Shown here: in pieces, positions 38,603 through 48,334 of the stretch | Layout: the number at the start of each line of letters is the position of its first letter | How positions within the stretch are numbered: position 1 is the first letter of the stretch | NCBI GenBank assembly: GCA_963734965.1 | Contig: CAVTJK010000003.1 | Location: 248,001-312,000 of the forward strand | DNA length: 64,000 nucleotides | Origin: UBA4742 sp963734965 | GTDB lineage: Bacteria > Actinomycetota > Acidimicrobiia > Acidimicrobiales > Acidimicrobilacustridaceae | Reading direction: 5' to 3' | Program-made: the position numbers and the translations under genes | The notes under the pieces: model-generated | Database searches by the model: none | The model's input: the letters and a program-made list of their open reading frames with translations, nothing else | Told to the model about the DNA's origin: nothing

Positions 38603-39935
38603 TCAGCGGACGAGGATCGTCTCGCCGCTGACCAGGCGGCCGACCAGGGCGATCTTGTCCTGGAACTCGCTGTCGGACAGCACGCCGGCGCGGTGCAGGT
38701 CGGCCAGCTTGCGCAGCAGGTCGGCTTCGTTGAGCCGATCGCGGTTGAGGATGGCCAGCCGGTTGGCGGCGTTGGCCGAGTTGGCCCCCGACAGCGGGCG
38801 CAGCGGGGTCGACGACGGACGCGGTCGTCGCGGCTGGCCCTGACGGGTGCGGTTGTCGATCAGCGCGGCGGCGGTGTCGGCCAGCTCCGGCTTGACCCCC
38901 TTGACCACGATGTCGTCGCCGGCGTTCGACTCGATCGTGATCATGGCACCGGTGAAGCGGCGCAGGACGGTCACGTCGGTGATCTCGGCGGCGGCGATCA
39001 CCTGGCGAGCGTGGTCCATGCGATCGTGCAGCTCGACGCGGTCGGCGTAGACGACGAGACGGTCACCGAGGTGGTCGATGTCGGCTCCCAGCGGCGAAGA
39101 CCGGACCTCGATCAACGGGCGCAGATCCTCGATGAGGTGATCGACGACGTCGTCCGCGCCGTTGTCGCCGGCCGCGACGACCGAGGCGGTGACCGTCCCT
39201 TCGCCGATCTCGTCGGCCCCGGCCTGGTCGGCGGTCGCGACGCGGTTCAGGTCGAGGGCGAGCACGGGCGGGCCGGTGTCGGGTTCGGCGGCGGGCTGGG
39301 CCGCGGCCTCCGGCGCGGGCGGCGGAGGTTCGGGAGGCGCGGGTGGGGCGGCGGCGGTGGCCTGATCTCGACCTCGAGCAGCTGCACCGCGCGGGCCGCG
39401 GCCAGGAACCGGGCGGGGGCCTGGGCCATGGCGTCCTGGCGGGAGGCTTCGTTGCGCTGGCGGATCTGCTCGGCCGGCCCTCGTGCGGTCGCGGTCTTGG
39501 GCCTGGGCTTGGGCTGATCGGCCGAACGCGCCGGTCGCTCGGGCAGCGGACGGGGCGTCGACGCCGCCGGCCGGGTGGTGCGAGCCACCCGAGCGACGCG
39601 GGCCGGTCCGATGCCGTCCTCGGCGTCGTCATCGTCGGGGTCGGCGGCCCCGGTGTCGTCTGCGACCTCGGCGGCCCCGTTGCGCACCCGGACCTCGAGG
39701 GGGGTGGGGGCGGCTACGCGGCTCTTGGGATCGGGATCGGTGGGCGGGTACCACTTGCCGTCCGACGCCAGCCACCACCCGGGGTGGGGGGATCGTCGGA
39801 CTCCTTGGGCGGGTACCACTTGCCGTCCGACGCCAGCCACCACCCGGGCGCGGGGGCCCGATCGGCTTCCTTCGGCGGATACCACCGGCCGTTGGATGCC
39901 TGCCACCAACCCGGACCCTGGGAGACGTCACTCAA
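38603..39935 (-). CDS. DUF2510-repeat and SHOCT-domain protein (frameshifts)
   Basis: Three DUF2510 motifs at the N-terminus (GPGWWQASNGRWYPP, APGWWLASDGKWYPP and a third copy after a break near 39785), a long disordered Pro/Ala/Glu region, a beta domain resembling a PH-like fold (LGDRLVVYADRVELHDRMDHARQVI), and a C-terminal SHOCT helix pair (ADLLRKLADLHRAGVLSDSEFQDKIALV). A second break lies near 39360. The start appears to be TTG 39935; no ATG or GTG fits. SHOCT and DUF2510 are thought to mediate oligomerisation or membrane association; the specific role is unknown. Confidence 0.72.
39741..39914 (-). repeat. Three coding repeats (DUF2510), 65-nt period
   Basis: Positions 39741-39783 and 39806-39848 are identical over 43 nt; a third, diverged copy lies at 39871-39914. 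Each encodes the PGWW.AS.G.WYPP unit. The identity of the first two at DNA level implies recent duplication, and a short indel in the first copy breaks the frame. Confidence 0.8.
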
Positions 39936-40275
39936 TCGGTGCCCGTTCCCGGATCGATGGACCCCTGGTGGGCACTCCCCAGGCGGCGCGACGGCGCGGC
40001 GGGCGTTGTCTGACCTCGCCCGCCGCGAACGCTCGGCACACACCTGGGATGGCCTCCGATCTCGTCAATCCGTGCTGGCTCCGCCCGAGGGCGGACATGG
40101 GTCTTGCAACTCTTTCGGCCCGACCCCGCAGTCAGTTGAGGACCATATTGTTACCGGGCTCCGCCCGACCGGCTCACTCGAGGGCCTGTGGCTGAGAATG
40201 AACCAGAGGTGACACGATGGACCCTGACACCCCGTGGCCGGGTCGCGGCCGCCGACCGACACCCAGGGAGAGCCC
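39936..40275. other. Intergenic region, no gene seen
   Basis: 340 bases between divergent genes. The only reading frames are fragments without family features. The 10-mer CTCCGCCCGA occurs twice (about 40079 and 40160). The single AT-richer patch is CATATTGTTA at 40144-40153, which could be a -10 region for either direction; no convincing -35 is visible. A ribosome site for the next gene begins at 40265. Confidence 0.5.
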
Positions 40276-40548
40276 ATGAGCGGCGAATCCGACGACATCG
40301 TCCCCGACAACCCGACCGACGACGGGGTCGCCGAGCCCGAGCTGGGCACCCTCGAGGTCGAAGGGGCTCGCCTCCTGGGCAACGAGGCGCGGAGCCGGCT
40401 GCGGGCCGACGGGTTCGACGACGACGAGATCGATGCGTGGGCCAACGCCTACTACGCGGCGCCCCGGGACGGCAGCGACGAGGGCGACGTGGACGGGCTC
40501 ATCGCCTGGATCCACGACGAGCAGGCGGCCGGGCGCTCGCCGTCCTGA
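40276..40548 (+). CDS. Small acidic protein of unknown function
   Basis: 90 residues, strongly acidic. ATG 40276 has AGGGAG 5 nt upstream. The body EARSRLRADGFDDDEIDAWANAYYA resembles a short helical module, with DVDGLIAWIHDEQAAGRSPS at the end. It has no TM helix or Cys. I know of similar short acidic proteins in actinobacterial genomes but cannot give a role. It converges on bioD with the two stops adjacent. Confidence 0.65.
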   Translation: MSGESDDIVPDNPTDDGVAEPELGTLEVEGARLLGNEARSRLRADGFDDDEIDAWANAYYAAPRDGSDEGDVDGLIAWIHDEQAAGRSPS

Positions 40549-41212
40549 TCAGCCGGCGAGGAGCGGGACGAGATCGGTGGCCGAGGTGACGACCTGGGTC
40601 GAATCGTGTTCGACCAGCCACGCCTGGTTCAGCTGGTGCAGCCGGTCGTCGGGATCGAAGCGGTTGAGCACGACCACGACCTCGACTTCGTCGCGGGTCT
40701 CGAGCACCGGCTCGAGGGCGGCCATCGTGAGGCGGATCGCGTTGAACGTGCCCAGCCCGGCGTCGGCTACCAGCACGACGACGTCGGGCATCAGTGCGGC
40801 GGTCAGCGCCACCGCGTCGCCGTCGTCGCTGCTCAACGGGGACCGCACGCCCCCCGCCGTCTCGACCAGACCGAGGTCGAGGTCGGCGCGGCCAGGAGAT
40901 CTCGTCGTTGAGCTCGTGCAGGGTGAACGGCGGTCGACCGAGCACGGCCGCGGCCATCGGCGGGGCCAGCGCGACCTCGTACCAGCGGTGGGGTGGGCAC
41001 ACGTCGGTCGGGCGCTCGCCGGTGGCGGCGGCGAGCACATCGGCGTCGGTCTCGGCGTCGTCGGGATCGTATGACTGGGCCGGCTTGCGAGCGGCGACCG
41101 CTCGACCCTGAGCCCTGAGCGCTGAGAGCGCGGTGGCGGCGACCCACGTCTTGCCCACTTCGGTCCCCGTGCCGACGACGACGGCCAGGCGCGCCGGACG
41201 CTCCGGGGCCAT
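40549..41212 (-). CDS. bioD: Dethiobiotin synthetase BioD (one frameshift)
   Basis: ATP-dependent carboxylase that closes the ureido ring of dethiobiotin. The P-loop is VVGTGTEVGKTWVAA. The conserved Lys is in ARKPAQSYDPDD, and LVETAGGVRSPLSSDD is the second catalytic loop. A break near 40890 separates the halves; corrected, the length of about 220 is normal. ATG 41212 shares a base with the bioF stop (TGATG). It is the last gene of the operon aarF-bioA-esterase-bioF-bioD. Confidence 0.88.
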
Positions 41213-42387
41213 CAGGAGGGCTCGGCCGGACCCAGCTCGGCCAGGGCCGTGGCCAGCGCGTCGATCTGCGAGTCGCTGTGGGCGGCCGAGAGGGCGACGC
41301 GTAGGCGAGAGGTCCCCACCGGGACGGTCGGCGGTCGGATGGCGGGGACGAGGATGCCTCGGGCCAGCAAGGCCGAGGCCAGCTTCACCGCGTCGCGCTC
41401 GTCGCCCACGACCACGGGGATGATCGGGGAGGGATGGCCGGGACGCACCCGCTCGATGTGGGCGCGCAGGCGGGCGCGGAGCGCGTCGCCTTCGGGCGAA
41501 CGGACGATCGCCAGCGCGGCGAGGGCGGCGGCCGTGTCCGCCGGCGTCGATCCGGTCGTGAAGATGAACGGTCGGGCCAGGTTGACCAGCAGGTCGATGA
41601 AGCTCTGAGGTCCGGCGACGAACCCACCGAGGGAGCCGAGCGTCTTCGACAGCGTGCCGACCCGCAACACGTCGACGCCCTCGAACTGCTCGGGGCCGGG
41701 ACTGGGACCGAGCACCGCGTGGGCCTCGTCGAGCACGAGCAACGACCGATGGGCGCGTGCCGCCTCGACGATCTCGGGCAGGGGAGCGACGTCGCCGTCC
41801 ATCGAGAAGACCGTGTCGGTCACGATGAGCGTGCGCTCGATGCCGTCGGCGTCGGCCCGGCGCAGCCGGGCGGCCAGCTCGTCGACGTCGCCATGCGGGT
41901 ACACCGCGACCTGAGCCCGAGCCAGGCGGCAGCCATCGACGATCGAGGCGTGGTTGAGCTCGTCGGACAGGATCAACGTGTCGGCGTCCGCCGAACGTCG
42001 AGAGCACGGCCAGGTTGGCGGCGAAGCCGGTGGGCAGCAGCAGGGCCGCTTCGGTGCGCTCGCCAGTCGGCCAGCGCCACCTCGAGCTCGTGGTGGACCG
42101 GGCGCGAGCCGACGACGAGTCGCGCCGCGCCGGCCCCCGTTCCCCACCGCCCGATGGCGTCGAGGGCGGCGTCGCGGCACGGCGGGGTGGGCCGTGAGCC
42201 CGAGGTAGTCGTTCGACGCGAACGATGTGACCGGGCGCCCCGACGCCGGGCCGGTCTCGTCGAACAGCAGGCCCGACGGACCCTGGGCGTCGAACGTTCG
42301 CACCGATCGCCACCGGCCGGCGTCGTCGATGGCGTCGGCGCGATCGGTGACCCAGTCGCCCCAACCGGTTCGGGTCAGCGGTTCCAC
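41212..42387 (-). CDS. bioF: 8-amino-7-oxononanoate synthase BioF (two compensating frameshifts)
   Basis: PLP enzyme that condenses pimeloyl-ACP or pimeloyl-CoA with alanine. Seen: FASNDYLGLTAHPAV, LILSDELNHASIVDGCRLA, LIVTDTVFSMDGDVAPL, LLVLDEAHAVLG and the PLP-Lys loop GTLSKTLGSLGGFVAG. Between about 42185 and 41993 the frame is wrong; the alternative frame gives RTEAALLLPTGFAANLAVLSTFG, so two indels cancel and the annotated frame stays open while about 60 residues are scrambled. GTG 42387 directly follows the esterase stop. Confidence 0.88.
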   Translation of the reverse strand: MEPLTRTGWGDWVTDRADAIDDAGRWRSVRTFDAQGPSGLLFDETGPASGRPVTSFASNDYLGLTAHPAVPRRRPRRHRAVGNGGRRGATRRRLAPGPPRARGGAGRLASAPKRPCCCPPASPPTWPCSRRSADADTLILSDELNHASIVDGCRLARAQVAVYPHGDVDELAARLRRADADGIERTLIVTDTVFSMDGDVAPLPEIVEAARAHRSLLVLDEAHAVLGPSPGPEQFEGVDVLRVGTLSKTLGSLGGFVAGPQSFIDLLVNLARPFIFTTGSTPADTAAALAALAIVRSPEGDALRARLRAHIERVRPGHPSPIIPVVVGDERDAVKLASALLARGILVPAIRPPTVPVGTSRLRVALSAAHSDSQIDALATALAELGPAEPS

Positions 42388-43504
42388 TCAGATCTCTCCC
42401 TCGTCGTCGCGCAGGGCCAGCGCCAACAGCATGATCAGCAGCGCCAGCCCCACGACGACCGACATGACGACGACCGGACTGAGCAACAGCAAGGTCTGTC
42501 CGCTGAAGTTGATCGGCGGTGGGGTGGCGACGCCGAGCTTGTCGGCCAGCCAGACCATCATGCCGTTCCAGACGGTCGAGGAGTTCACATCGCCATGGCC
42601 CCCGCCGGCCACGACCTCGAGGTGATGGGTGATCCCCCCTTCGGCCAAGGCCGAGTCGAGGGCCTTGGCCTGCACGAGGGGAACGAGCTCGTTGGTGGCG
42701 TTCGACCACCAGATGGGGACCGTCGACGGCTCCACCCGGCTGGTGGGCGAGGCCTGGGCGTACCGGTCGGGACAGTCCTCCGGGTGGCAGCTTCAGGAAG
42801 GACGTGACCAGCGGGAGCCGCCAGAAGGTGGCGCAGCTCTTGTTCTTGGCGCAGTCCGGTGGGGTGGTTCCATCGGCCGGCGTGACCAGGCCTGCGAGCT
42901 CGGTCGGCGGCGACCAGGCGGCGACGGCTCTGACGGTGACGGCAGGGTTCGAGTCGTTGATCGTTCGCCCGGTGCCGTCGACGGCGGTGCCGAGCTCGCC
43001 GACGAGGATGCCGAGGTGCCCGCCGGCCGAGACGCCGAGCAGGGCGATCTTGGAGCCGTCGACGCCGTACTTGCTGGCGTTGGCCGCGACCCATCGCACG
43101 GCGCGCTGGACGTCGGTGAGCTCGTCGGGCCAGGGTCGCGGCGTCTGGTTGGCCAGCCGGTAGTTGATGCTGAACCCGACCCAGCCCTCCCGGGCGATGA
43201 GCCGCCCTTCGTCGTCGAGGTCTTCGGCCTTGCCCACGCCCCACGCGCCACCGTGGATGAGGACGACCGCGGGTCGCTCGGTGTCGGGCCGATCGGCGGC
43301 GTAGATGTTCAGGGTCAGGATGACCCCGCCGACCTTGGCGTAGGTGATCCCGTGGCTCACCACGATCTCGGACGCGGGAATGGGTGTGCCCGGCGTGTTG
43401 CTCCCGGCCGCGCCGGCCGTCTGGGTCGAACCCAGCACGGCGGCGGTCACGATGACCGTGGCCAGGACGACCGCCGTCCACGGCCGGCGCACGCGCCGAT
43501 TCAT
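42388..43504 (-). CDS. Exported, membrane-anchored alpha/beta-hydrolase inside the biotin operon (one frameshift)
   Basis: About 372 residues. A signal peptide (WTAVVLATVIVTAAVLGSTQ) leads to a carboxylesterase/BD-FAE-like hydrolase: oxyanion loop VLIHGGAWGVG, FSINYRLANQ, nucleophile loop LLGVSAGGHLG and catalytic His in GGGHGDVNSS. At the acid position the usual TDELVP is TNELVP (Asn). A break near 42781 is corrected by one base. A C-terminal TM helix (LLLLSPVVVMSVVVGLALLI) anchors it. ATG 43504 overlaps the bioA stop as ATGA, and its stop abuts bioF. It could process a pimelate ester, but an exported BioH analogue would be unusual. Confidence 0.78.
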
Positions 43505-44814
43505 CCAGCGCTGTCCGCGGCGGACACGGCCTCGATGGCCTGGCCGAGCACCGAGACGATCCGCTCGATCTCGTCGGAGGTCGACGTCAGCATGGGCATC
43601 AGGACGACCACGTCACCGAGGGGACGCAGCAGCACCCCTCGGGCCACCGACTCCGCGCAGACCCGCCGACCCCAGCGTCGACCGTCGGTAGGCGGGGCCA
43701 GCTCGATCCCGACCATCAAGCCGTGCCGGCGGACGTCGGCCACGGCGGCGAGGGGCTCGATCCGTTCGGCCAGCAGCGCGCCCAGCTGGGCGGCGCGGTC
43801 GGCCACGTTGGCCAGGACGTCCCACTCGTCGAACAGCTGCAGGTGGCGGAGAGCCACGGCGCAGGCCAGCGCGTTCCCGCTGTAGGAGTGGCCGTGGTAG
43901 AAGGTCGCCTCGCTGAGATCGGGCCCGAGGAAGGCGTCATACACACGGCGGTTGGCGGCGGTGGCCGACAGGGGCAGGTAGCCGCCGGTCAACCCCTTCC
44001 CGATGACCAGCAGATCGGGTGCCACGTCGCACTGCTCACAGGCGAAGAGGGTGCCCGTCCGCCCGAATCCGGTCGCGACCTCGTCGACCAGCACGAGGAC
44101 GTCATGGCTCTGGGCGGCGGTCACGACGCGGTGGACCGACTCGGTGTCGGTGACGAGCATGCCCGCTGCGCCTTGCACGAGAGGCTCGAGCACGACCGCG
44201 GCCAGGCGCCCGTGGTGGCGTTCGATCAGCTCGACGGCCGCGTCCGCCCAGCCGGGATCGTCATAGCCGGGCGCCCGTTCGACGCCGAAGCGCAGCGGAT
44301 CGAACACGTCGGTGCCGAAGCCGCCCGCACCGAGGGAGATGGCCCCGATCGTGTCGCCGTGGTAGGCGTGCCCGAGGGCCAGATAGGACGTGCGGTCGGT
44401 GATGCCTTGGTTGGTCCAGAACTGGAAGGCCATCTTGAGGGCCTGCTCGACGGCGGCGGCCCCATCCGAGGCGAACATCAGATGGGCACCGTCGATCGGC
44501 AGCCGTGGCGCCAAGGCCTCGGCCAGCTCGATCGTGACGCGGTTGCCGTTGCCCAACAGGGTGGTGTGGGCGACCCGGTCGATCTGGTCGCGCAGGGCGT
44601 CGTCGAGCTCGCGGACGTGATGGCCGAGCGTCGTGACCCACAGCGACGAGATGGCGTCGAGGTAGCGTCGCCCGTCCACCGAGATCAGCTCGCGACCTTC
44701 GGCTCGCTCGACGATGATGGGCGAGCTCTCCTCGTAGCACGACATCTGGGTGAATCCGTGCCACACGACGCCGGCATCGCGTGAGGCCCAGACCTCGGGA
44801 TCGAGGTCGCTCAC
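43501..44814 (-). CDS. bioA: Adenosylmethionine-8-amino-7-oxononanoate aminotransferase BioA
   Basis: 437 residues, class III PLP aminotransferase that makes 7,8-diaminopelargonic acid. Seen: VWHGFTQMSCYEESSPIIVERAEG-type start, DAISSLWVTTLGHHV, SDGAAAVEQALKMAFQFW, ALGHAYHGDTIGA, LVDEVATGFGRTGTLFACEQ and the PLP-Lys loop VIGKGLTGGYLPLSA. The start is GTG 44814, in a GTGA overlap with the aarF stop. The frame is intact. The Tyr in the HAYHG segment and WVTT near the N-terminus fit BioA better than other class III enzymes. Confidence 0.93.
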   Translation of the reverse strand: MSDLDPEVWASRDAGVVWHGFTQMSCYEESSPIIVERAEGRELISVDGRRYLDAISSLWVTTLGHHVRELDDALRDQIDRVAHTTLLGNGNRVTIELAEALAPRLPIDGAHLMFASDGAAAVEQALKMAFQFWTNQGITDRTSYLALGHAYHGDTIGAISLGAGGFGTDVFDPLRFGVERAPGYDDPGWADAAVELIERHHGRLAAVVLEPLVQGAAGMLVTDTESVHRVVTAAQSHDVLVLVDEVATGFGRTGTLFACEQCDVAPDLLVIGKGLTGGYLPLSATAANRRVYDAFLGPDLSEATFYHGHSYSGNALACAVALRHLQLFDEWDVLANVADRAAQLGALLAERIEPLAAVADVRRHGLMVGIELAPPTDGRRWGRRVCAESVARGVLLRPLGDVVVLMPMLTSTSDEIERIVSVLGQAIEAVSAADSAG

Positions 44815-46313
44815 GAGACCCGGTCCTCGCTCTCTCGCACGTGGGGGTAGTGGCTCTGGCGCCACACCTCGATGTCGGTGGCCATCGGCGTCGACGGGGG
44901 TCCGTCGACGAACGGCCAGAGCTCCTCGCTCAGCCGACGCCAGTCCGCGGTCGCGTGCAGGTCACCGAGCAGCGCGTACAGGCCGAGGTTGATCCGCTGG
45001 ATGATCACCATGAACGGGGGCACGTTGGCTGCCTTCTGCAGCTCGGTGTAGGGGCCGCTGGTGTCGAAGAACCGGCGCACGGTCTCGGACGCGTACTCAG
45101 GGGTCATCGTGTAGGGCCCGTCGTACATCAGGAAGTCGTAGAAGTGCCGTAGGTAGTCGGCGACCTGATCGTCGGTGAAGCCCTTGTTCGCCGCGATCAG
45201 CCCGTTCTCCTCGACGACCTCGCGAAAGCGCCGATGGTCGCCGTCGATGACCATGGCCTTGATCATGTGCTCGAAGACCTCGAGCTCGTCGGGTTGGAAG
45301 TGCTTCACCAGCCCGAAGTCGAGGAACGTGACCCGGCCGCCGGTCCGGAACAGGTAGTTGCCCGGGTGAGGGTCGCCGTTGAACACGTGGAGCCGGTAGA
45401 GGCTGCCGAAGGCGAAGCGGTAGAGCGTCTCGGCGGCCAGGTCCCGCTCGTGCTGGTCCCAGGTCAGCAGGTCGTCGAAGCGGGCGCCGGTGGCCAGGTC
45501 GGTGGTGAGCACCTTGGCCGTCGAGTACCGGTCGTGGACGTGGGGGATCGAGATGGTCGGGTGGCCTTCGTAGTAGGTCGCGAACAGGCGTTGGTTGGCG
45601 GCCTCGTTGGCGTAGTCGAGCTCTTCGATCAGCCGGGCGCGCAGCTCGGCGACCATGGGTTCGTGGTCGAGGCCGCGAAAGATCTGGCCCATGCCGGCGA
45701 AGATGAGCCCGACGTTGGCCAGATCGGCGCCCATGGCGTCGGCCACCCCCGGGTACTGCACCTTGACGGCCACGGCCTGGCCCTCATGGGTCATGGCCCG
45801 GTGGACCTGCCCGATCGACGCCGCCGCGATCGGGATCGGATCCCACTCGGCGAAGACCTCCTCGGGCGGTGCGCCCAGTTCGGCGCGGATCATGCCGGCG
45901 GCCAGCTCGGGGCTCATGGGCGGGGCGTCGGACTGCAGATCGGCGAGAGCCAGGCGCACGTGCTCGGGCAGGCCCTGGTCGAGGTAGCTGGCCATCTGGC
46001 CCAGCTTCATGAGGGCGCCCTTCATCTGGCCCAGCGTCTCGGCCACCTGCTCGGCCGTCTTCAGCTCGAAGGCGGTGTCGAGGGCCTCGCGCCGCTCCGA
46101 GTCGGCGAACACGCGCCGGGCCCGGTGGGTGGCGAAGGAGGTCCCGGTCCGGGCGCCCAGCTTCACCAACCCGACGTTGCGGGCCAGCCGGCTCGTGTGG
46201 CGCAGGGCCCCCGCGGCCCCTCGTCGCCGGCTGATCACCACGGCGGCGGCCACGGCGGCCGAGGTCACCAGTCCGACACGGATCAGCGCCCGTCGGTGCG
46301 CTCGGTCTCCCAC
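44811..46313 (-). CDS. ABC1/AarF/UbiB-family atypical kinase
   Basis: 500 residues of the UbiB-like family, ATPases or kinases tied to isoprenoid-lipid metabolism. The N-terminus has a hydrophobic segment (IRVGLVTSAAVAAAVVISR). The family KxGQ motif is MKLGQMASYLD, the Ala-rich nucleotide loop is AAASIGQVHRA, and the catalytic and metal motifs are HVFNGDPHPGNYLF and FLDFGLVKHF. It is first in the biotin operon, coupled by GTGA to bioA, which is an unusual placement. The start is GTG 46313. Confidence 0.9.
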   Translation of the reverse strand: MGDRAHRRALIRVGLVTSAAVAAAVVISRRRGAAGALRHTSRLARNVGLVKLGARTGTSFATHRARRVFADSERREALDTAFELKTAEQVAETLGQMKGALMKLGQMASYLDQGLPEHVRLALADLQSDAPPMSPELAAGMIRAELGAPPEEVFAEWDPIPIAAASIGQVHRAMTHEGQAVAVKVQYPGVADAMGADLANVGLIFAGMGQIFRGLDHEPMVAELRARLIEELDYANEAANQRLFATYYEGHPTISIPHVHDRYSTAKVLTTDLATGARFDDLLTWDQHERDLAAETLYRFAFGSLYRLHVFNGDPHPGNYLFRTGGRVTFLDFGLVKHFQPDELEVFEHMIKAMVIDGDHRRFREVVEENGLIAANKGFTDDQVADYLRHFYDFLMYDGPYTMTPEYASETVRRFFDTSGPYTELQKAANVPPFMVIIQRINLGLYALLGDLHATADWRRLSEELWPFVDGPPSTPMATDIEVWRQSHYPHVRESEDRVS

Positions 46314-46408
46314 GGCCTAACCCTAGGCGGGAGCACTCCGCACCCAGGCGCGCGCGTGGAGTGGTCGCTCGCCGCCCTCACCCAACCGTCTGGGTGGGGC
46401 CACTTAGG

Positions 46409-47296
46409 GTGGAGCCCGTGGGGCACCGGCTCATCCGACACGGCGATGGGGCGAACGACGACGCCTACGCCCGCGTCGTGGCTCCCGGCGGGCCGTCAGC
46501 GGTGGTCCACGGCGATGCCGCCGAGGTGCTGGCCGCATTGGACGATCGCTGCGTGCAGACGGTCGTCACCTCGCCGCCGTACTGGTCGCTGCGCGACTAC
46601 GGCATCGAGGGCCAGATCGGGCTGGAGGCGAACCTCGAGCAGTTCGTCAAGCACGTGACCCAGATCTTCGACCAGGTGCGCCGGGTCTTGCGCGACGACG
46701 GCACGCTCTGGCTCAACGTCGGCGACTCCTACACGTCGGGCGGGCGCACCTGGCGGGCGCCGGACCGCAAGAACCGCGCGCGGGCCATGGACCGACGTCC
46801 GGCCACGCCCGCCGGGCTCAAGCCCAAGGATCTGATCGGCGTGCCCTGGCGGCTCGCCTTCGCGCTGCAGGCCTCGGGCTGGTACCTGCGTTCCGATGTG
46901 ATCTGGAACAAGCCCAACGCCCAGCCCGAGAGCGTCCGAGACCGCCCGACGCGCAGCCACGAATACCTGTTCCTGTTGTCCAAGAGCGAGCGCTACCACT
47001 ACGACGTCGACGCCGTCACGGGGCCCAACGGTCGCCGGCAACGATCCGTGTGGGACATCAGCACGCAGGTCCATCGCGAGGCGGCCGGCCACTTCGCCAC
47101 CTTCCCGCCGGCGTTGATCGAGCCGTGCCTGCGCTCGACCAGCGCGCCAGGCGATCTCGTGCTCGATCCGTTCCTGGGCTCGGGCACGACGGCGGTGGTG
47201 GCGGCGCGGCTCGGGCGCCGCTTCGTGGGCATCGAGCTCAACGGCGACTACGTCGCCATGGCCATGGCTCGATTGGCCGGCGACCCTCGCCAGTAG
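46409..47296 (+). CDS. Orphan DNA methyltransferase, N4-cytosine/N6-adenine beta-class
   Basis: About 295 residues. The catalytic motif IV TSPPYWSLRDYG comes first and the SAM motif I DPFLGSGTTAVVAARLGR last, i.e. beta-class order. TSPPYW is the form common in N4-cytosine enzymes. SDVIWNKPNAQPESVRDRPTRSHEYLFLLSK is the typical middle segment. No restriction gene, specificity subunit or vsr gene lies next to it, so it is probably a solitary regulatory or protective methylase. The start is not certain: GTG 46409 or 46418, or GTG 46361 further upstream. Confidence 0.85.
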   Translation: MEPVGHRLIRHGDGANDDAYARVVAPGGPSAVVHGDAAEVLAALDDRCVQTVVTSPPYWSLRDYGIEGQIGLEANLEQFVKHVTQIFDQVRRVLRDDGTLWLNVGDSYTSGGRTWRAPDRKNRARAMDRRPATPAGLKPKDLIGVPWRLAFALQASGWYLRSDVIWNKPNAQPESVRDRPTRSHEYLFLLSKSERYHYDVDAVTGPNGRRQRSVWDISTQVHREAAGHFATFPPALIEPCLRSTSAPGDLVLDPFLGSGTTAVVAARLGRRFVGIELNGDYVAMAMARLAGDPRQ

Positions 47297-47307
47297 GCTC
47301 GGGCGCC

Positions 47308-48195
47308 ATGGCTTCCTCGACGTTCCTCTTCGCCGCGCCCGATGGCACGCAGCTGTTCACTCGGCGGTGGACCCCCGCCGACGCGCCGATCGGGGTCGTG
47401 CTCATCGCTCACGGCATGGGCGAGCACTCGGCGCGCTACGCCCGGCTGGCCGAGGCGCTCACCGGCCACGGCTGGATCGTCTACGCCCCCGACCTTCGAG
47501 GGCACGGCCGCACCGCGCTCGGTGAGGACCTCAGCGGCCCGGCCCGCGCCCTCGGCGATCTCGGCCCGGCGGGATGGAACGGGCTGGTCGACGATCTCGT
47601 GCAGCTCGATCGCCGGATCGGCGCCGACCACGCGGGCCTGCCGCGGGTGCTGCTCGGCCACAGCATGGGGTCGTTCGCGGCCCAGCAGTTCGTGCTCGAC
47701 CACAGCGCCGAGATCGACGGGCTCGTCCTGTCGGGCACGACAGCCCTGGACCTGGCGGCCACGACGATGGACACCGAGGCCGAGACCGACCTGACCGGGC
47801 TCAACGCCGCCTTCGAACCGGCCCGGACGCCCTTCGACTGGCTCAGCCGGGACGAAGCCGAGGTCGATCTCTATGTGGCCGATCCGCTGTGCGGCTTCGG
47901 CCTCGACGTCGCCGCGACGCGAAGCCTGGTGGCGGCGGCGGGCCGCACGGCGGACCCCGAGGCCCTGGCCGCCATCCGCGACGACCTGCCCGTCTACCTC
48001 GTCGCCGGGTCGGCCGATCCGCTGAACCTCGAGCTGGCCCTGCTCGATCTGGTCATCCAGCGCTACCGCGACGCCGGGATCCACGACATCACGACCGACT
48101 TCCGCCAGGGCGCGCGCCACGAGGTGTTCAACGAGACCGATCGCGACGAGGTGACCGCCCACCTCGTGGCGTGGCTGGACCGCTTCCGGGCCTGA
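47308..48195 (+). CDS. Monoacylglycerol lipase-like alpha/beta hydrolase
   Basis: 295 residues. The signature VLIAHGMGEHSARYARLAEALTGHGWIVYAPDLRGHGRT is that of the monoglyceride lipase group. The nucleophile elbow is LLGHSMGSFAAQ, the acid Asp is in LVAGSADPLN and the His in QGARHEVFNE, so the triad is complete. There is no signal peptide. The gene starts 11 bp after the methyltransferase stop and may be co-transcribed with it. The substrate is probably a monoacylglycerol or small ester. Confidence 0.88.
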   Translation: MASSTFLFAAPDGTQLFTRRWTPADAPIGVVLIAHGMGEHSARYARLAEALTGHGWIVYAPDLRGHGRTALGEDLSGPARALGDLGPAGWNGLVDDLVQLDRRIGADHAGLPRVLLGHSMGSFAAQQFVLDHSAEIDGLVLSGTTALDLAATTMDTEAETDLTGLNAAFEPARTPFDWLSRDEAEVDLYVADPLCGFGLDVAATRSLVAAAGRTADPEALAAIRDDLPVYLVAGSADPLNLELALLDLVIQRYRDAGIHDITTDFRQGARHEVFNETDRDEVTAHLVAWLDRFRA

Positions 48196-48334
48196 CCTGC
48201 CGGCTCGTCGCCCCGTACGCCGTAAGGTCTCGCTCCGCCCCCGGCTCGGCGCAGGCCGGGCGACGAAGGGGTACCGTGGCGGGGTCGCGCCGGTCTCTCA
48301 TCCGAGCGACCCGGCGTGACGCTGAACCCTCCTC

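Noticed and set aside
40499..43504. A single 1001-residue minus-strand frame spanning esterase, bioF and bioD
   Set aside because: Continuity is created by indels; the middle is out of frame, and real starts and stops of three genes lie within it.
42388..43504. Direct assignment of the bio-operon esterase as BioH
   Set aside because: Signal peptide and C-terminal TM helix place it outside the cytoplasm, where pimeloyl-ACP is absent; left as a hypothesis only.
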